Assembly: GCA_003255065.1 (NCBI GenBank) | Contig: QAOA01003192.1 | Span: forward strand, 523,846 to 587,845 | DNA length: 64,000 nt | Reading direction: 5' to 3' | Origin: Cercis canadensis | Lineage: Eukaryota > Streptophyta > Magnoliopsida > Fabales > Fabaceae | Shown: positions 13,421-26,702 of the stretch, piece after piece | Numbering within the stretch: position 1 is the stretch's first letter | How the letters are laid out: each line of letters begins with the position of its first letter | The notes under the pieces: generated by a model | The model's input: the letters and a program-made list of their open reading frames with translations, nothing else | Database searches by the model: none | What the model was told of the DNA's origin: nothing | Made by a program: the position numbers and the translations under genes

Positions 13421-15366
13421 GATCCTTGAGATGGTAGAATCACCCTTTGTTTATTATTGGTCTTTTTTTTGTTTATGTGATGTTTATTATTGGTCTTTAA
13501 TGTTGGCTTTGCTAAAAGTTTTGTTTGGTTTAATGAAATATTTCCATTCTATATAATAAATATATTTCAAATAAATACTCGTATAAATTTAATTAAACCA
13601 TAAGTCATCTATTGAAATGTTTTTAGCTTATTTTTAAAAAGTTAAAAAAAATTTAACTCATGAAGTTTATTACATTTTAGCATATTTTGATTTGTTAATT
13701 GCTTTCATAAAAAATTATCCCAACTTATGAAAAAAATATTTGTATGACATGAATTAAACCCCTATAAGATAAAAATAAAACCATTCAAGATGGATGCTCA
13801 AACTCTATATGATAATCCTTGCTACACAATTAAATTCTTATTTCACATTAAAAAAGAAAAGAGAATTACTTTTATCAAAAATAAAAATTTATCATTGAAG
13901 ATAAATATTAAGTAAAAAGATCACAAGAATATAACCCAAGAAAATAGACCTACATGGGTCAACATCACACCCAAAAAAATTGGTAAAGTAAAGGAAATAC
14001 GCTTTGAATGCAGTTTCTCAAGAGACCAAAATTTCTGGGATAAATACCTTCTCTCAAGACAATTTAGTTATGTTAAAAATAATGTAAATGGTACATTTAT
14101 AAAGAGTGCTACTATTTGTAGAGAGAATGTAAGTGGTTTAAGTCATTTTCCACGGTCAATAATTTATGGGGTCAGCATCACTTTCTTTTTTTCTTTTTTT
14201 TGTTACTTTTGGCTATTATTTTAAATTTAAACACCAAACTTAAAAGTTCAGATGACCATTTTAGTATCACTCAATCACAGACTATTTAGTAGCAAAATTT
14301 CCGTTAATTATATGAATAAGAGATGATATCAAAAGTTTTATTTTTATCATATACTTCCCTCTTCTTTTATTAATGCGTTGCCTTCCATAGCAAAAAAAAA
14401 AAANAACAAAAATATTTTTTTTATAAAAGTTCTATGTTTCAACTTAAATGCGTGTTTCTACATAAAATATGTAGTGTTAAATTGGAATTTCATGAATCAT
14501 GAATAAATAAATGCTTAATGGAAAGTCAGTTCATTTTCCAATAAGAATAATAAAATTAATTAAAATTTTCAAAGGTAGTTTTTACTATAGTATTTTGGAA
14601 GACTTATATATATATATATTCTAGAATATATTATTAACAAGAGTTCAGAGTGACGTATATACTATTGACTTGGCCATCATGAAGGGATTTGATGATATTA
14701 AATGAGTAGTCCTGAATTTTATGGATCTTCTTAAATTCCTTCACCTCACTCCAATCTAAAAAAGCAAGGTACACTAACTAAGGCCTATCCTTTGCTTTAT
14801 ATTTTTTTTTTTATTTTTTTGATGTAAATATGAATATTAAAAAGCATTAAATTTCAAATTTAATGTTTACCTAAAGAAAGAGGAAAAGCATTTAGTTTGT
14901 AACATAAATGTTACCCAACCAAATTAAATCCTGCTCTTTTTTCTCCCCATTTTTCCTCGTAAATGCAATTATTTTATATTAAAAATCTGAAAGTGGGAAA
15001 AAATGGATTTAAAGCGTCATGCATTCATCATCTCAAGATAGTAGGTTTTTGGTGGTATTAAATGATGCATTTAAAACTTTAAATACTTACACCTTCCTTA
15101 GCATGAAAGCATCAAATACATGAAATAAAATATTTTTTTTTCCCTTCATCTGTTTAAGGAGTAAATACTTGGTTTTAAGGCATTAATTGTGAACCTTTGA
15201 TTTCTCTCTCTATACAGTTCAACTCACGTTGGGTATTGTAGCCTCTTCAATAACCATTTTGACCAGCAAATTAAGGAATCAAAAGAACAAGAAAAATTTA
15301 TCAAAATAACAATTTTTTTTTTTTGAGTAAGACTATTTAAAGTCATTATACTCATTCATGTTCTAG
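13421..15366. other. AT-rich intergenic DNA
   Basis: No gene, RNA or structured repeat recognised. A single N lies inside a homopolymer at 14404, and there is a short TA run near 14607-14617. Confidence 0.6.
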
Positions 15367-15480
15367 GTCAAAAGTCTTGAGTTCGAATCCTTAGAATCAC
15401 ACTTATTGAGAGGAATTTACCGGTTACTGCTCTTATCTCGAATAGGGATTAGTCCTATATCCAAAAGGTGTGGGAATACC
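15367..15480 (+). repeat. SINE-like repeat, copy 1
   Basis: The stretch contains GAGTTCGAATCC, a good match to a Pol III B-box, and then GGAATTTACCGGTTACTGCT and CCTATATCCAAAAGGTGTGG. The reverse complement of 48761-48876 matches it along its whole length with moderate divergence. A short TA/A-rich tail follows (15481-15500). I infer a SINE or SINE-like fragment; an A-box is not clear. Confidence 0.5.
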
Positions 15481-15507
15481 TTGAATATATATATAAAAAA
15501 AAAAGTC

Positions 15508-15595
15508 ATTATACTTGTTCTCTCTCTTCTCTTGCTTTTTTTTTTCTCTCTCTATTTAACTAATTATCTGTGCATAACACGGGCTTGCGACTAGT
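15508..15595 (+). mobile_element. Helitron-like 3' end (truncated copy)
   Basis: A pyrimidine-rich tract leads into TTATCTGTGCATAACACGGG and ends CGACTAGT at 15595. A CTAGT terminus preceded by a small hairpin is the signature of plant Helitron 3' ends. The same pyrimidine-rich layout is shared with 17395-17531, 48311-48462 and 51248-51380. Confidence 0.45.
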
Positions 15596-17394
15596 ATATA
15601 ATTATTAAATGTACATGTTGAAGAGAGTAACAACTTTTTATTTGTTATTTTATTAATCCATATTTTATTGCAATATTTTTCCTTCAAGTTTTTATTTTTT
15701 CTGATGCCAAACCCAACCCTCCCCACTAAAAAGCCAGAGTTTAGTCAACGATTTTTAAGTCTTCGATAAAATAAAAAAATAACTCAAATATATGAAGCAA
15801 ACAACTTCAAAATAACTTTTTAAACTGTATGATTTTCAAATTAAAAAAAAATTAAAGAAAAGAAAACAAGTTAAATATACGAAGCAAAACAACTTGTCCT
15901 TATATACGAGACTGTTGAATTAAGGAATTATTATTTTTTCAATAGAGATAATTCTAGTGATATAATATTATACTAAGAGAAAAACAGTGTTCTTATAATA
16001 AGATAGTGGCATGTGTGATAATAGTTCAGTCATTTTAGAAAATTCAAAAACAATTTTTCTTTTAGGCGTTGAACATTTTATTATATTTAAAACTTGAAGT
16101 ATTTCATAAAAATCAAATAAATTAATTTTAATTTGAAGATGTTAGATATTAACTTTTCAAATTTTCATTCAATTAAGTACTAATATCGAAAGATACATTT
16201 TTTTACAAAATGATAGTTATGGTTCACTAATATCCTGATTGTGTTTTATTATATGATTAAATCTAATATATAGTTATTATGACAAAAACACAGATCATTG
16301 AAAAGAAAGCTACAGAAATTTAGGAAATTTTTTTATATTTATCTTAAAATAATTCGATATATTGTAGACAATTGTATAAATTATTTAATTTTTTTAGAAT
16401 TAAATTCAGTTGACTTCACTTTTGATAACTCTTTTCAATAATTTAATAAAAATATATGACAACGAACAAATTGACTATTATGAAAAATTAATTTATTATA
16501 TTTTGGCATTTTCATTGAGATACATATTTCAATTCGCTCTCGTAATAAATGCTGAATGATGTTACAATAAATGGGGAGCTTTGGACTTGACCATATGGCC
16601 ATATAGTTGCTCTGTTTTTTTTTCCTTCGTTTTTGCCTTCTTCTTACGTCTCTTATTATTTATTTATTTATTTTGGGCATGTTCTTCTTACGTTGTGAAG
16701 GCTCCTGGTGTCTTGTTATAGCCACTACGTGAACTTGCTAACTTCCAAACATGTTATTTAATGACAATCTCGTGCGACACCTTTTAAGGCCGTTTGGTTC
16801 GGTGTGAAACTATGAATATTGAATATGATGGGCAACTATTTTATTTTTTGGAAAAAAAAAAAGATTAAAATTGTTTCTTAATGAAATATTTAAAATTTGA
16901 AAACATTTATTGACTCTCAACCTCCCAAAATGTCCAATGTGGCAATCAAGGCAATATTTTATTTCCAGTAACTGATGAAATTAATTCATCGTAGAAAGAA
17001 TTTCCGTGATTGATGTTTCTAAATGCATTTATTTAATTAATTAATTAGACACCTTTTTTAATCTTAATTCAACTTTGGGTTTGGCTTGAAATTTGAATTC
17101 CAAGTATTGATTCGATATTATCTGCATTTACACCAATTTTAAGAGAGATTAAATAGGGGAATAGGAAGAAGTTGAGAAAAGTAAAAGTAATCCATTCATA
17201 TTCAAACTTGAGATAATTCCCTTTTGTTAAAGGTTTTATTTTATGTAACTAGTTATCCCTTTGTGTAATTTTATATATTTATTTTTAATGGGATTTAAAC
17301 TTAAAATTTTGATGTAATTTTTATTGTTCAAATTTTTACCACAAGTAAATTATATAATTAATTATGTTATTAGTATATTAACTTAAAAAAAAGT
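15596..17394. other. AT-rich intergenic DNA
   Basis: No gene recognised. A possible single MITE terminus (GGCCGTTTGGTTCGGTGTG) is seen at 16791-16809, without a detected partner end. Confidence 0.5.
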
Positions 17395-17531
17395 ACTTTT
17401 TTTTTTTATGAATATAACCATCTATAATTATTGTACACACTTTTTTATTCTATTACTTTTTCTGTTTCTCTTCACTAGTTTTCTCCCCTTCTGCTTTAGT
17501 TGTCAATGCAGTGCACATATATACAGCTAGT
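17395..17531 (+). mobile_element. Helitron-like terminal fragment
   Basis: Shares with 48311-48462 the order: T-run, ATGAATATAACCATCT, pyrimidine-rich block with TTTTCTGTTTCTC, TTAGTTGTC, a GTGCA hairpin region, and CTAGT at 17527-17531. The likeliest class is a short non-autonomous Helitron. Confidence 0.45.
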
Positions 17532-18418
17532 TATGTATAATTAATAAACCAAAAGTGAGATAAAATTAGAGTCCAAGTTACCTAACTTTCTCAACATGCA
17601 TTAAAATAAAAATAAAAAAAAAAACTAATCATTGTCATTTCATCTCTTTGCAAAAATATAAAATAAATCATTTTCTAGAAAATGTAAACTTATGATAAAA
17701 TTGGAATGAATTAAAGTTGTCAAACACATACAAAACTAGTCACTTGTGTAATTTCGTTGTGGGGAGTTATTTACATGGTCGTTTGTGATGCTTCATTTTT
17801 TATGATGAGATATATACATTTGGGCTAAAATTTGCTGAGAATTCCAAAAGCAAAGAGCCAAAGACTATAATTAGTGGACCACACATTTGCTGGAGGGCAA
17901 GTTACCCTTGAGGCTGTCGTACGTGTCAAAACTGTATACTACCAAAATTTATTGAGTTGATAATACAAGTCTAACGTCATGCTTCTTCCACAAGGTCCAA
18001 AGTTCATTTATGAGCTTGAAACCATTGAAAATTAAGAACGATTTTTAATAAATAAAATTTAATTAGAGAATAAATACAAGGCCATTAATTATGACATTAT
18101 TTCATGATGTAATATATTACCCAATACTGAAAGCAGTTAAGTTATTGGGTTTAAATTTCAAATTACCCAATTAAAGCCTTATTTTGTCTACTATTCCATG
18201 CATTTAATGCTCTCATTACTTGCATGCCCCCCTCTTCTTGAATTCTCTTCCCACTCCTCCACCACCCATTAATTAATACCCCTACATTGAATGAAACAAT
18301 TAATCCCATTAATCAATTAATCAAAAAATTCAGAATTTACTTGTAAAATAAAATAAAAATTCAATTTTTATAAGTTTTTTTTTTTTTTTTAAATAACGGA
18401 CTATCTATCTTTACTTGC

Positions 18419-18540
18419 ATATATATCACACATAGTCACCATATGAACAATCCATTCAGACCCATCTCTTTGTTTTTCTCTCTTCTTTCTCTCTCTAAAA
18501 GCCTCGAGAAGAATACGAAGAAGCTTTTTGAGACCCAGTA
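18419..18540 (+). promoter_or_regulatory. Core promoter and leader of the CFL1-like gene
   Basis: A TATATAT box at 18420-18426 lies 115-120 bases upstream of the ATG at 18541. A CT-rich tract (18471-18497), typical of plant leaders, lies between them. The transcription start is inferred to be near 18450. Confidence 0.45.
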
Positions 18541-20220
18541 ATGGCTGCCGACGTTAGCTCTCTGGTTCGGGTTCTAAGTGGTGGTGGGTACAAGGAGGAG
18601 CAGCATCGGGCGGTGGGGAACGAATCAAGCAGTGAGAAATCGACGGCTCTGATTACTCGTGACCTGCTTGGCGGGTCGTCAAAGTTCGTGGAATCCCAGG
18701 AATTGGACCTCGACTTGCAGGTTCCCAGTGGCTGGGAGAAGCGCTTGGACCTCAAGGTGCGTAAAATCTATCTCTGTCTTGGGATTTTCTGTCTGTTTTC
18801 TGGGAAAAATCAAATTGGGTTGCCGTCAGAAACTCTAATGGGAAAGAAAATTCATGGTTTCTGGAGAAACCCCTTTTGTAAAAGTCACAATTTTTTGTCG
18901 CTGAACTCTCTCTATCATAAATTAACGATAGAATTATTGTTATTTGGAGTGAAATTTTGAATTTTTCATTGATTTTGTTATGGTTTCTGGTTTAATATTC
19001 TTCTTCTGGTAGAGTTTTATTAATTGTGATTTTCATTTCTGGGAATCTGATTCTGTATGTAATGGAATGCTTGATTTAGATGGTTTTCATTTGTTGTTGT
19101 GGCCTTTTTGATTGGTTGCTGAGAAACCGGAGGGAATGAAGGAATTGATAATGAAAAAAAAAACAAAAATCATATAAAATTCTATGGCTTTGATCAGTAA
19201 TAGATTTTCTCTTTTCTGTGTAAAAGCTTTTGGCTTTTAATGTAACAGCAGACCTCCAATAATATCGATTCAGTCCTTTCCTCTGTACTTTTGTATTTAT
19301 ATCTTACAAAAGAGGGCCTTTAGTTTTCTGATCTTCAAGCTCATATTTTTCTATGATACCATTTCAGTGCCTCTTTAAGGTGTTTTCTCAGGGCATGATA
19401 AATTCCATTCTCTTCATTTTTTCCCCTTCAATTTGTTATACCAAAACCCCACTTTCCATATAATTGAATTTGAATCATAATCTATTGGATTTGTAAATTT
19501 TGAATGCTAAAAACAATCTCATCATTAACTCTATTGCAATTCATAAATGAAGGTCTTTAAATTTATCCTCCTATTTTGAATTGAATTACTATTATCCATT
19601 TAATAGTTCATAGGATCATATGCATATTGTTGTGTTTTTTGGTGGAGGAATATTAATGGGATTTTTTTTTGTTTTTTCTTTTTGGTTAATTTATGCAGTC
19701 AGGGAAGGTGTACATTCAGAGGTGCAATTCAATAAGCTCGCCTTCTATGTCTGAAAAGCAGCAAATGAATCCTTCAGGTTCAAAGTTTCAAGACTTAAAT
19801 TTCCCTCCTTCACCATCCAAAGTAGCCTTGAACCTTTTTGATGAAAACAACCTAGATTTGAAGCTTGTTTCATCTTCATTGCCATCAAGCAATTACCAAA
19901 GTGTATGCACCCTTGACAAAGTAAAATTAGCACTAGAAAGAGCAGAGAAGGAGCCAATAAAGAAGAGAGGTTCATTTTGGAAATCATCATCATTGTCATC
20001 AACTTCACCTTCTTACTCATCTTCATCCTCTTCAATGAGGGAAACCCAAGAAGAAGAAAGTGAAGAGAAATTGTTGTCATCACCAATGGCTGCAGGGTGC
20101 CCTGGTTGCTTATCTTATGTTTTGATAATGAAGAACAATCCCAAATGCCCTAGGTGTAATTCAATTGTTCCTTTACCTTTGATGAAGAAACCTAGGATTG
20201 ACCTCAATATATCAATTTGA
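18541..20220 (+). CDS. CFL1: WW-domain protein resembling CURLY FLAG LEAF 1
   Basis: Two exons: 18541-18756 (72 codons, donor AAG|GTGCG) and 19699-20220 (acceptor TGCAG|TC), phase 0, giving about 245 residues. The intron splits a degenerate WW domain: PSGWEKRLDLK (Trp65) before it and SGKVYIQRCNS after it; the second Trp is replaced, as I recall for this family. EAR-type LxLxL repressor motifs occur before the WW (LDLDL, residues 55-59) and in exon 2 (LDLKL). The C-terminus has CPGC, 12 residues, CPRC, a zinc-ribbon-like pair, and ends DLNISI. A Ser-rich low-complexity stretch and an acidic segment precede it. In rice and Arabidopsis, CFL1 interacts with the HD-ZIP IV factor HDG1 and represses cuticle development. 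The assignment rests on remembered family architecture, so the family is fairly secure but the paralogue is not. Confidence 0.75.
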
Positions 20221-20799
20221 GAGATTGATGGTAATTGGTAATTAATTGCTTCTCTTTTTTAAATCTTTGATTTTGTAAATGATAGATAAATTTAGTTGGT
20301 TTAAGGATAGGACTATTTTTATGGAATATTAGCTATATGTATACTTGCAAAGGCTAATAGAAAATCTTCCAATTTATGCCTTCTCTCTTCTCATTAATTT
20401 CCTTTTGAATTTTAAACCATGCCCATGATACTATTGAAAATAAATGCAAATACTATTTAACTTTTCATCAATTCAACTTTTGTGTCAAATTCAATCATGC
20501 AATGTCAATTTTTGCACAAGAGTGATTCATATTGTACTTCATCAAATTGTCCAATAATTCTATATTTCCTGATCAAGTGATAATTGTAATAAACTCTGTT
20601 GGTTGAATTCAAGAATGCCCATTATTAGTGGGGCCTCAACCATTTGAGCCTGATATGACTCCTAAAAGAAAATTCATGGTAATTCTTCTATTCATAATTT
20701 ACTTTTGTTTTTAAAATCTAAAAAGAAACAATACCTCTTAAAACTGAACTATTCTAAACTTTTGAATTGATAGACTAAAATTCATTTTTTGGAATTCTA
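20221..20799. other. 3' flank of the CFL1-like gene
   Basis: Presumed 3' UTR and AT-rich spacer. No further feature seen. Confidence 0.5.
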
Positions 20800-20982
20800 T
20801 GATATTATATGTGTATGTCATATTACACTGACGTAACAAGTATATATAATTTTTATATTTTATTTGATATAAAATTAATTTATCTTATTTTTTCAAACAA
20901 ACTTAAAAACAATTAATTTGTACACATGTCATTCATACATTGACTATTCTTATGTAGTATGACATACAACAAAGCATCTAAG
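20800..20982. mobile_element. MITE with TGTATGTCATA inverted ends, copy 1 of 2
   Basis: The left part TGTATGTCATATTACA (from 20812) is inverted at the right as TGTAGTATGACATACA (to about 20968). The whole stretch, including the flanks to about 20800 and 20982, is repeated at 60029-60216 with about 85 percent identity by eye. The interior is AT-rich and non-coding. Confidence 0.7.
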
Positions 20983-21928
20983 AAACCTTCATTCACTATT
21001 TTTTTTTTTTTTGCCATTTTTCTTAGTCAAAATATATCTGTGTAGCTTAATTGCTTTAGTTGAATGACTACGTTGTAAATTCTTCAAAGAAGTGTAATTT
21101 GGTTTATTATTTTCATTTTTGGTTTAATTTCAAAGGTCTAAAATAGAATCTTGTTACCACAGCCTCCTAACATTTTTTTTTGTATAATTTACTTCAAAAA
21201 AAATTATTTGATCCCCTGAAAATTTTCTAAAAATTTAATATGGCTCTCCCAATTTTTATTTTTTTTTATGTATTGATTACTGAGTATTCCTCTGGCTCCA
21301 CACAAATTTAGTTCAAGCTCCCAAACCGAACTAAAAAATAAGAGGTTTAATAAAAGAATAATTGTTGAATGCAATGAAGGGATATACATATTGTGTGAGC
21401 TACAAACTTAGCTTATCCAAGTTGTGAGTGTCATAATCTGTCTAGAATTTCCCTTACCAAATATCATGTTTCCCTGTGTGTAGATGGGAAATCATGTACA
21501 TGTTAAATCCCTGTGGAAGGCACACTCACAAACTTAGCTTATCCAAAACCAAAGGAAAAAAAGGAATAACAAATCACTACAAGGCTTCTTGTTGACTTGC
21601 AACATTATAATTGTCAAGTACCAAACCTAAGCTATGGTTATGGACAAGAAAAAAGTACCATCATTTAAACCGTCCAAGGACTTTTTCTTCTTCTTTTTTT
21701 TTCGTTTTCCTATCTTTCCTGTTTTGGATATGAAGAGCATCACTATACTTCTTAAGTTCATTTACTTGCACTTGCTCTATTTACCAAATGTGTTGTTCTA
21801 AAACTTTTCACTATCCTAAGACTTCATTGGGTTATTAAGGAAAAATATAGGTGAATTCTAATTAATTAAGATATGTTCCCAAAGTTTTTCTGTGAATCCT
21901 TTTAGTTTTTTTTTAGGGAAAAAATATA

Positions 21929-22155
21929 TTAAGAAGTAGAAAAATTTGCTAAGAGTACATCAAAGATGAAAAGAGGGTGAGACTTAACTCAAAATTTTAC
22001 ATCATGAAACTGTTGAGACCAATGAGCAAGTCGATAGACAACCATATTGTCAACACGACGAATATAAATAAAATAAAATAAAATGAAAACCCGACATTAG
22101 AGATCTAATATCATTAAAAATGATCTCTAACTCTGAACCATCGAACACACCATGA
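21929..22155 (-). pseudogene. Second RNase H-like retroelement remnant
   Basis: On the minus strand one frame reads SELEIIFNDIRSLMSGFHF. After a frame shift another reads RRVDNMVVYRLAHWSQQF, followed by a stop codon and VKSHPLFIFDVLLANFS, then a stop (21929-21931). The order (helix, R-R-x-x-N-x-V-A/V-x-R-LA, acidic gap, P-x-F-I-x-D-V-L) is that of the C-terminal RNase H-like domain of plant LINE-type elements. A frameshift and an in-frame stop show it is dead. It belongs to the same domain class as 4016-4273 but is not a close copy of it. Confidence 0.6.
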
Positions 22156-24386
22156 AATAGACTATTCAATGTTAATTTTTTTAGTTGAACTATATATGTT
22201 TTTGATTGCTTGAAATCCAAGCTTTATTCCCCAAGATACTTCAGTGCTGAGATAAGCAATATTGAAGCCAAGTCCTTTTCAATTATCCACCATTAGTTGC
22301 GGGGAGATTAATGCAGACACGTTAACAGAAAAGGAAAACATTCAGAATTCTAAGTATTCAAAGTCAGAACTCATTACTATTAAGCTTTCACTTACTGTCT
22401 CCATTTTCTTAAGTTACAAGGTCAAAGGTTTTAGTTGGTGATGACACACAGACACATGTCCATCCACCTGCATTTGAAGAAAACAAAAACGTTTATATTA
22501 AATTTTATTTTCTTGGAAAAATTTCATCCCCAATTTTGGCATAGACTAACATTGATGGTTCAACTACTATACTGTATATTAATAATTTGTTGCCCAGCAC
22601 CATAGCCCATGATTAATACACACTTGATTGGAACTTCAAGCCAATTCAGGTGAGGGTTTATAAATGCAATATGGTGGCCTTCCCCCATCTAACAAAAAGA
22701 GTAATATTATTTGTATATTATTTTTTTTAGAGATAAAAATTTATATTATAATTAATGTATATTTATATATATTTTACAAAAACTCTCATACAAAAAAAAA
22801 AAGTAGACATTTAAATCGCCAATATTATTGTTACCATAATAATTTCATAACTACTAAAAGCATGCACATCATGATTTAATTTCAAGTTCTGAAAACCTTT
22901 TCAATCTTAAAGGCTAAGTATATGATCACTTGAACTATTGCTCGAAATTTATTTATACATTAATTAGTTTTATACTATCTGATATTACAATAGACTTAAC
23001 AAATTAGGAAGTTTTGCAGTTAAATTTAAATGTTATCAAATGTGCTAATATAAAATAGTGTAAGACTATCTAGTATATAAGTAATATTATTTAACTATAA
23101 ATAGGGACCACCAAATATTTGTTATAGAGCCAACAAGTTGTGCTCCCAATAATAAGCCCCAATAAAGTAGAAGAGGACCCATTATTAACATTATTTAAAG
23201 TATAGCCTAATATTAGAAACCCATTAATGTTAGATTGTGACAAGCACCCAGCCAAATTATGCTTGGCTTTGAGAGTTTCAGCCATACTTCAAGAGTAATT
23301 TTATACTCACCAACAAAATACATAAATTTTCTACAAATAATACCACATCTGGTAGAATTTAAATTTGACCAAAAAATTCAAAACAAATTATTTGAACTTA
23401 AATAAATTTTGAGCAATATAAATATAAGTATAAATATTATATTATATTATATTATACATATATATATATATCGAAGGTTTCTCATATATTAGAAACATAT
23501 GTAATACCTCTCTGATGCGACAGCACACAATTATTAATATAAAAAGCAATTAATCTTGATATGATAAAATCCCCATATATATATATATATATATAATACA
23601 AGAGATGTACGTACGTCAATTAGTAATATTTGGCTTTCAGAGTTTCAATGATTAATGTTATACTCACAAATAAAATGCATAAATTTTATACAAATTATCC
23701 TAGGCCTAGTATAATTTAAGTTTGACAAAAAAATGTAAATGAAATTATTTAAACATAAGCTCTGCCAATTATATGGTTTTTATATATATAGTTCATTTAC
23801 TTTGTTTGTGGATATTGTTAATCTTGCTCTTACCTTGATGGGTGTTCTCCTCACATGGAAGCTTATTTAAAGAGAAAGTGATGTACAAAATGTTGGTGTG
23901 TCCTTTAAATGTTTGAAAAGAGCATCCACCTACACTTTGCGAAACTGATGTGCGTTAATGGATGCTACTGCTGCATGAATCTAATTAAAGGTCATTTACT
24001 ATTCCAATTCATTAATAGACCTAACAAACATTAAATGGCCAATTTAATTTTTATCATAGTCTTTAAAGTTGCTCACCTAACATTTCATATGACTTTGATG
24101 TTTATTCTCTGAATTCTGAGGAAAGCCGCAGATGTTGCACACCATTTAGTTGCCCCATTAATTAATCAACTAAACTAAAACGTACTGTTTTCAATGTAAA
24201 CATACTTATTTTTCCTTGACTTGCTTCCACTTTAAGACCGATCTCTCTCTCTATTTTTTATTTAAGTTTGATGGTCATTTGGTCAAAATTGTCAATTTAT
24301 AACTGAGAAAGATTGAACGTAGGAAAAAGAATACGAAACAACCTTTAAGGTTAGAGACATCTATATTGAACCAACCCCTTTTCTTT
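22156..24386. other. AT-rich intergenic DNA
   Basis: No gene recognised. Contains TA microsatellites (about 23441-23470 and 23574-23594). Two stretches (about 23270-23400 and 23630-23760) share AGTTTCA, TTATACTCAC, AAATACATAAATTTT-like words and look like an old degenerate duplication. Confidence 0.5.
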
Positions 24387-24898
24387 AGCTTATTGATCTG
24401 AATATTATAATTTGGTAACAAATTTACATAATTATTACACTTTTTAATTTAATTACTTAAATATTATAGTTTTAAAAAAAATTAAAAACTATATAAAAAA
24501 AAAACAATTACAATGAAGTGGGACCCACCAAACCCAGTGAGCGTGTCTCAACATGCATCCAAACTTTCTTTTCCCTTTAGATGTAACATAAATTGGGCTT
24601 GTTCACTACTTCCATCAAACAATTGACACACATCATGTGAAGTTGAAATCACTTTTGGGTCTTTTTCTTCCACCTTAGACCAAAACCTATGAGACACGCC
24701 AGCTGTCGGTCGATGTGTCTAGTGGGGACACGCCAGTTGACAACTGACGCGTCCGGTGGGCTTCACTTCGCCGCAATTGTTTTTTTTTTTTAGTTTTTAA
24801 TTTTTTTAAAAAATTATAATATTTAGGTAATTAAGTTAGAAAGTATAATAATTGAGTAAATTTGTTGCCAAATTGTAATATCCAGGTCAATGAACCCC
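24387..24898. mobile_element. Long-inverted-repeat (foldback-type) element, copy 1
   Basis: About 130 bases at the left (24387-24516; ATTGATCTGAATATTATAAT and following) are complementary to the right end (about 24768-24898). Between the arms lies a GC-richer core containing GACACGCCAGTTG directly followed by an inverted ACAACTGACGCGTC, a nested palindrome. No ORF. A related element lies at 30299-30722. Confidence 0.7.
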
Positions 24899-26621
24899 TC
24901 TTCTCTTTCTCTATTAGTTGCTAATACTTTTATATTTTCTTTATAAAAAGGAAATATATAATATATATGACCTACACTAGCAATTCTAAGGTCAAAAATT
25001 TATTCAAATGCAGTATAATTAATGTATACAACATTTATATAATACTCCCAACTCATAAGAAAGGGACCATGTGACAAAACCTTATCTATGACAATTTGAA
25101 CCAAACAACATTATATTTCATAAGTAGTATACTAAACTAGACGAAGGGCATGGATCATATGAATTAGGCACCTAAAATTTCTCACATGATAAAATACTAT
25201 TTATATGTATCTATTAGCTAATTAATCTTAAGTGAAAAATAAAGCCAAAATTGAAGTAACGTTAAATCCACTATCTGCTATGTGGAAGATAATTCAAATC
25301 TAATTTACCAGTGAACCCCTAATTAAACGAAAAAAAAAATTAAAGTTTAATTAGGAACTGCTGATTTTAGATTAATTTTATCACATAGAGTAACAATTTA
25401 TAAATTTTTTGTGAACACAATTTTAGGATATAATAACATTAATTATCTGCCAAAAATAGTATATGAAAAAAAACCATAAGTTTCTAAAACAGTACTAGAA
25501 CCTTTACAGAAAAATACATCTATCAATCAATTTATGAATCTTAATTAACACATACCTAACAAAAAAATTAATGTGATTTAATTATTGTCGTCTTATTTTC
25601 TCACCTACCATCAGGAGTTGGCATGACAGCATCAGATGTTATGGAGTCCGTGAAGACTGAAGAAGTCATGCATGCGTGATAAAAACTCACCCAAGTTATG
25701 GTTTTATTTTTTTTTTTTTTAAATTTCATTTATTTTATTTCAATTTTAACATAAAGTTATAAAATATTTTGAGCAAATCACTCTTCTAATGTTGAGATTA
25801 ATTTCTAATTTCTAATCTTATATTATACGTATTGAATAGGAAGCCTCGAAATTATTGATGTTCATTTTTAATTAAGCAAGATATAGAATAATGTTCATTT
25901 ACAATATCTGATGTCAAGCATGCAACAATATATTGTATGTTTACTCTCTACACACTCACCTGTCTCTGTAACTTTTTTTTAATGAGGTCCACTTTCTCTA
26001 CCACCCATAAGTGTAGCTTTTTCCAATAAGTTTGACTATTTTCTTGTTTCTCCTCTTCTCCTTCTCGTAAGGTTTCTGTCTCCTTCCCTTGTGCTCTGTT
26101 TTGGGGCTGCTGCTATCACTTTGTGTGGCGGTAGCCCTGTATGTTTTATTTAATTGTTTGTGTTTTTTTAGTGTTTTGATTTATCCTTTCAATAAATTAT
26201 TCCACTATGTCAGTTATGTTTTACACAATCTCCTTGTTCAAAGATAGATTTGGTGTTCTAGGAGATTAATTCATTAGATTCAATATCTATTTTGGGTAGA
26301 TCTTGAAATTTTTATATCATATTTCATATGTTCTATAAAAATAATACTTTCGTTAAACCGAGTGTTTAACCTTGCTACAACACATTTGGTATTTTTCTCT
26401 GCCGTTAAAGATGTTTTGTAGCGAATGTCAATGACCTCTGTTTTGCCAAAATCTGGAGCTATGTCTTTATTCGTCTTTTAGTACAGGGAAAAAAATATAG
26501 AAGTTTACTTTGGGATATTAGCTTTTTGAATTTCAAAAAATATTATATTGAGATTTTCATATGGTGTTTTTTGTTATTGTGCAAGTGTTAGTTGACTTAA
26601 AGCAATGAATTTACATTTCTC
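24899..26621. other. AT-rich intergenic DNA
   Basis: No gene or structured repeat recognised. Confidence 0.55.
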
Positions 26622-26623
26622 AT

Positions 26624-26701
<78 letters not shown>
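26622..26701. repeat. Compound AT/GT microsatellite
   Basis: An (AT)n run to about 26643 passes directly into about 29 units of (TG)n, ending at 26701. Runs of valine-cysteine codons read through it are an artefact of the repeat. Confidence 0.95.

Positions 26702-26702
<1 letters not shown>

Noticed and set aside
16791..16870. Half of a MITE beginning GGCCGTTTGGTTCGG
   Set aside because: No inverted partner end found within a reasonable distance, so the element cannot be delimited.
19745..20086. Minus-strand frame of 113 codons
   Set aside because: Antisense shadow of exon 2 of the CFL1-like gene.
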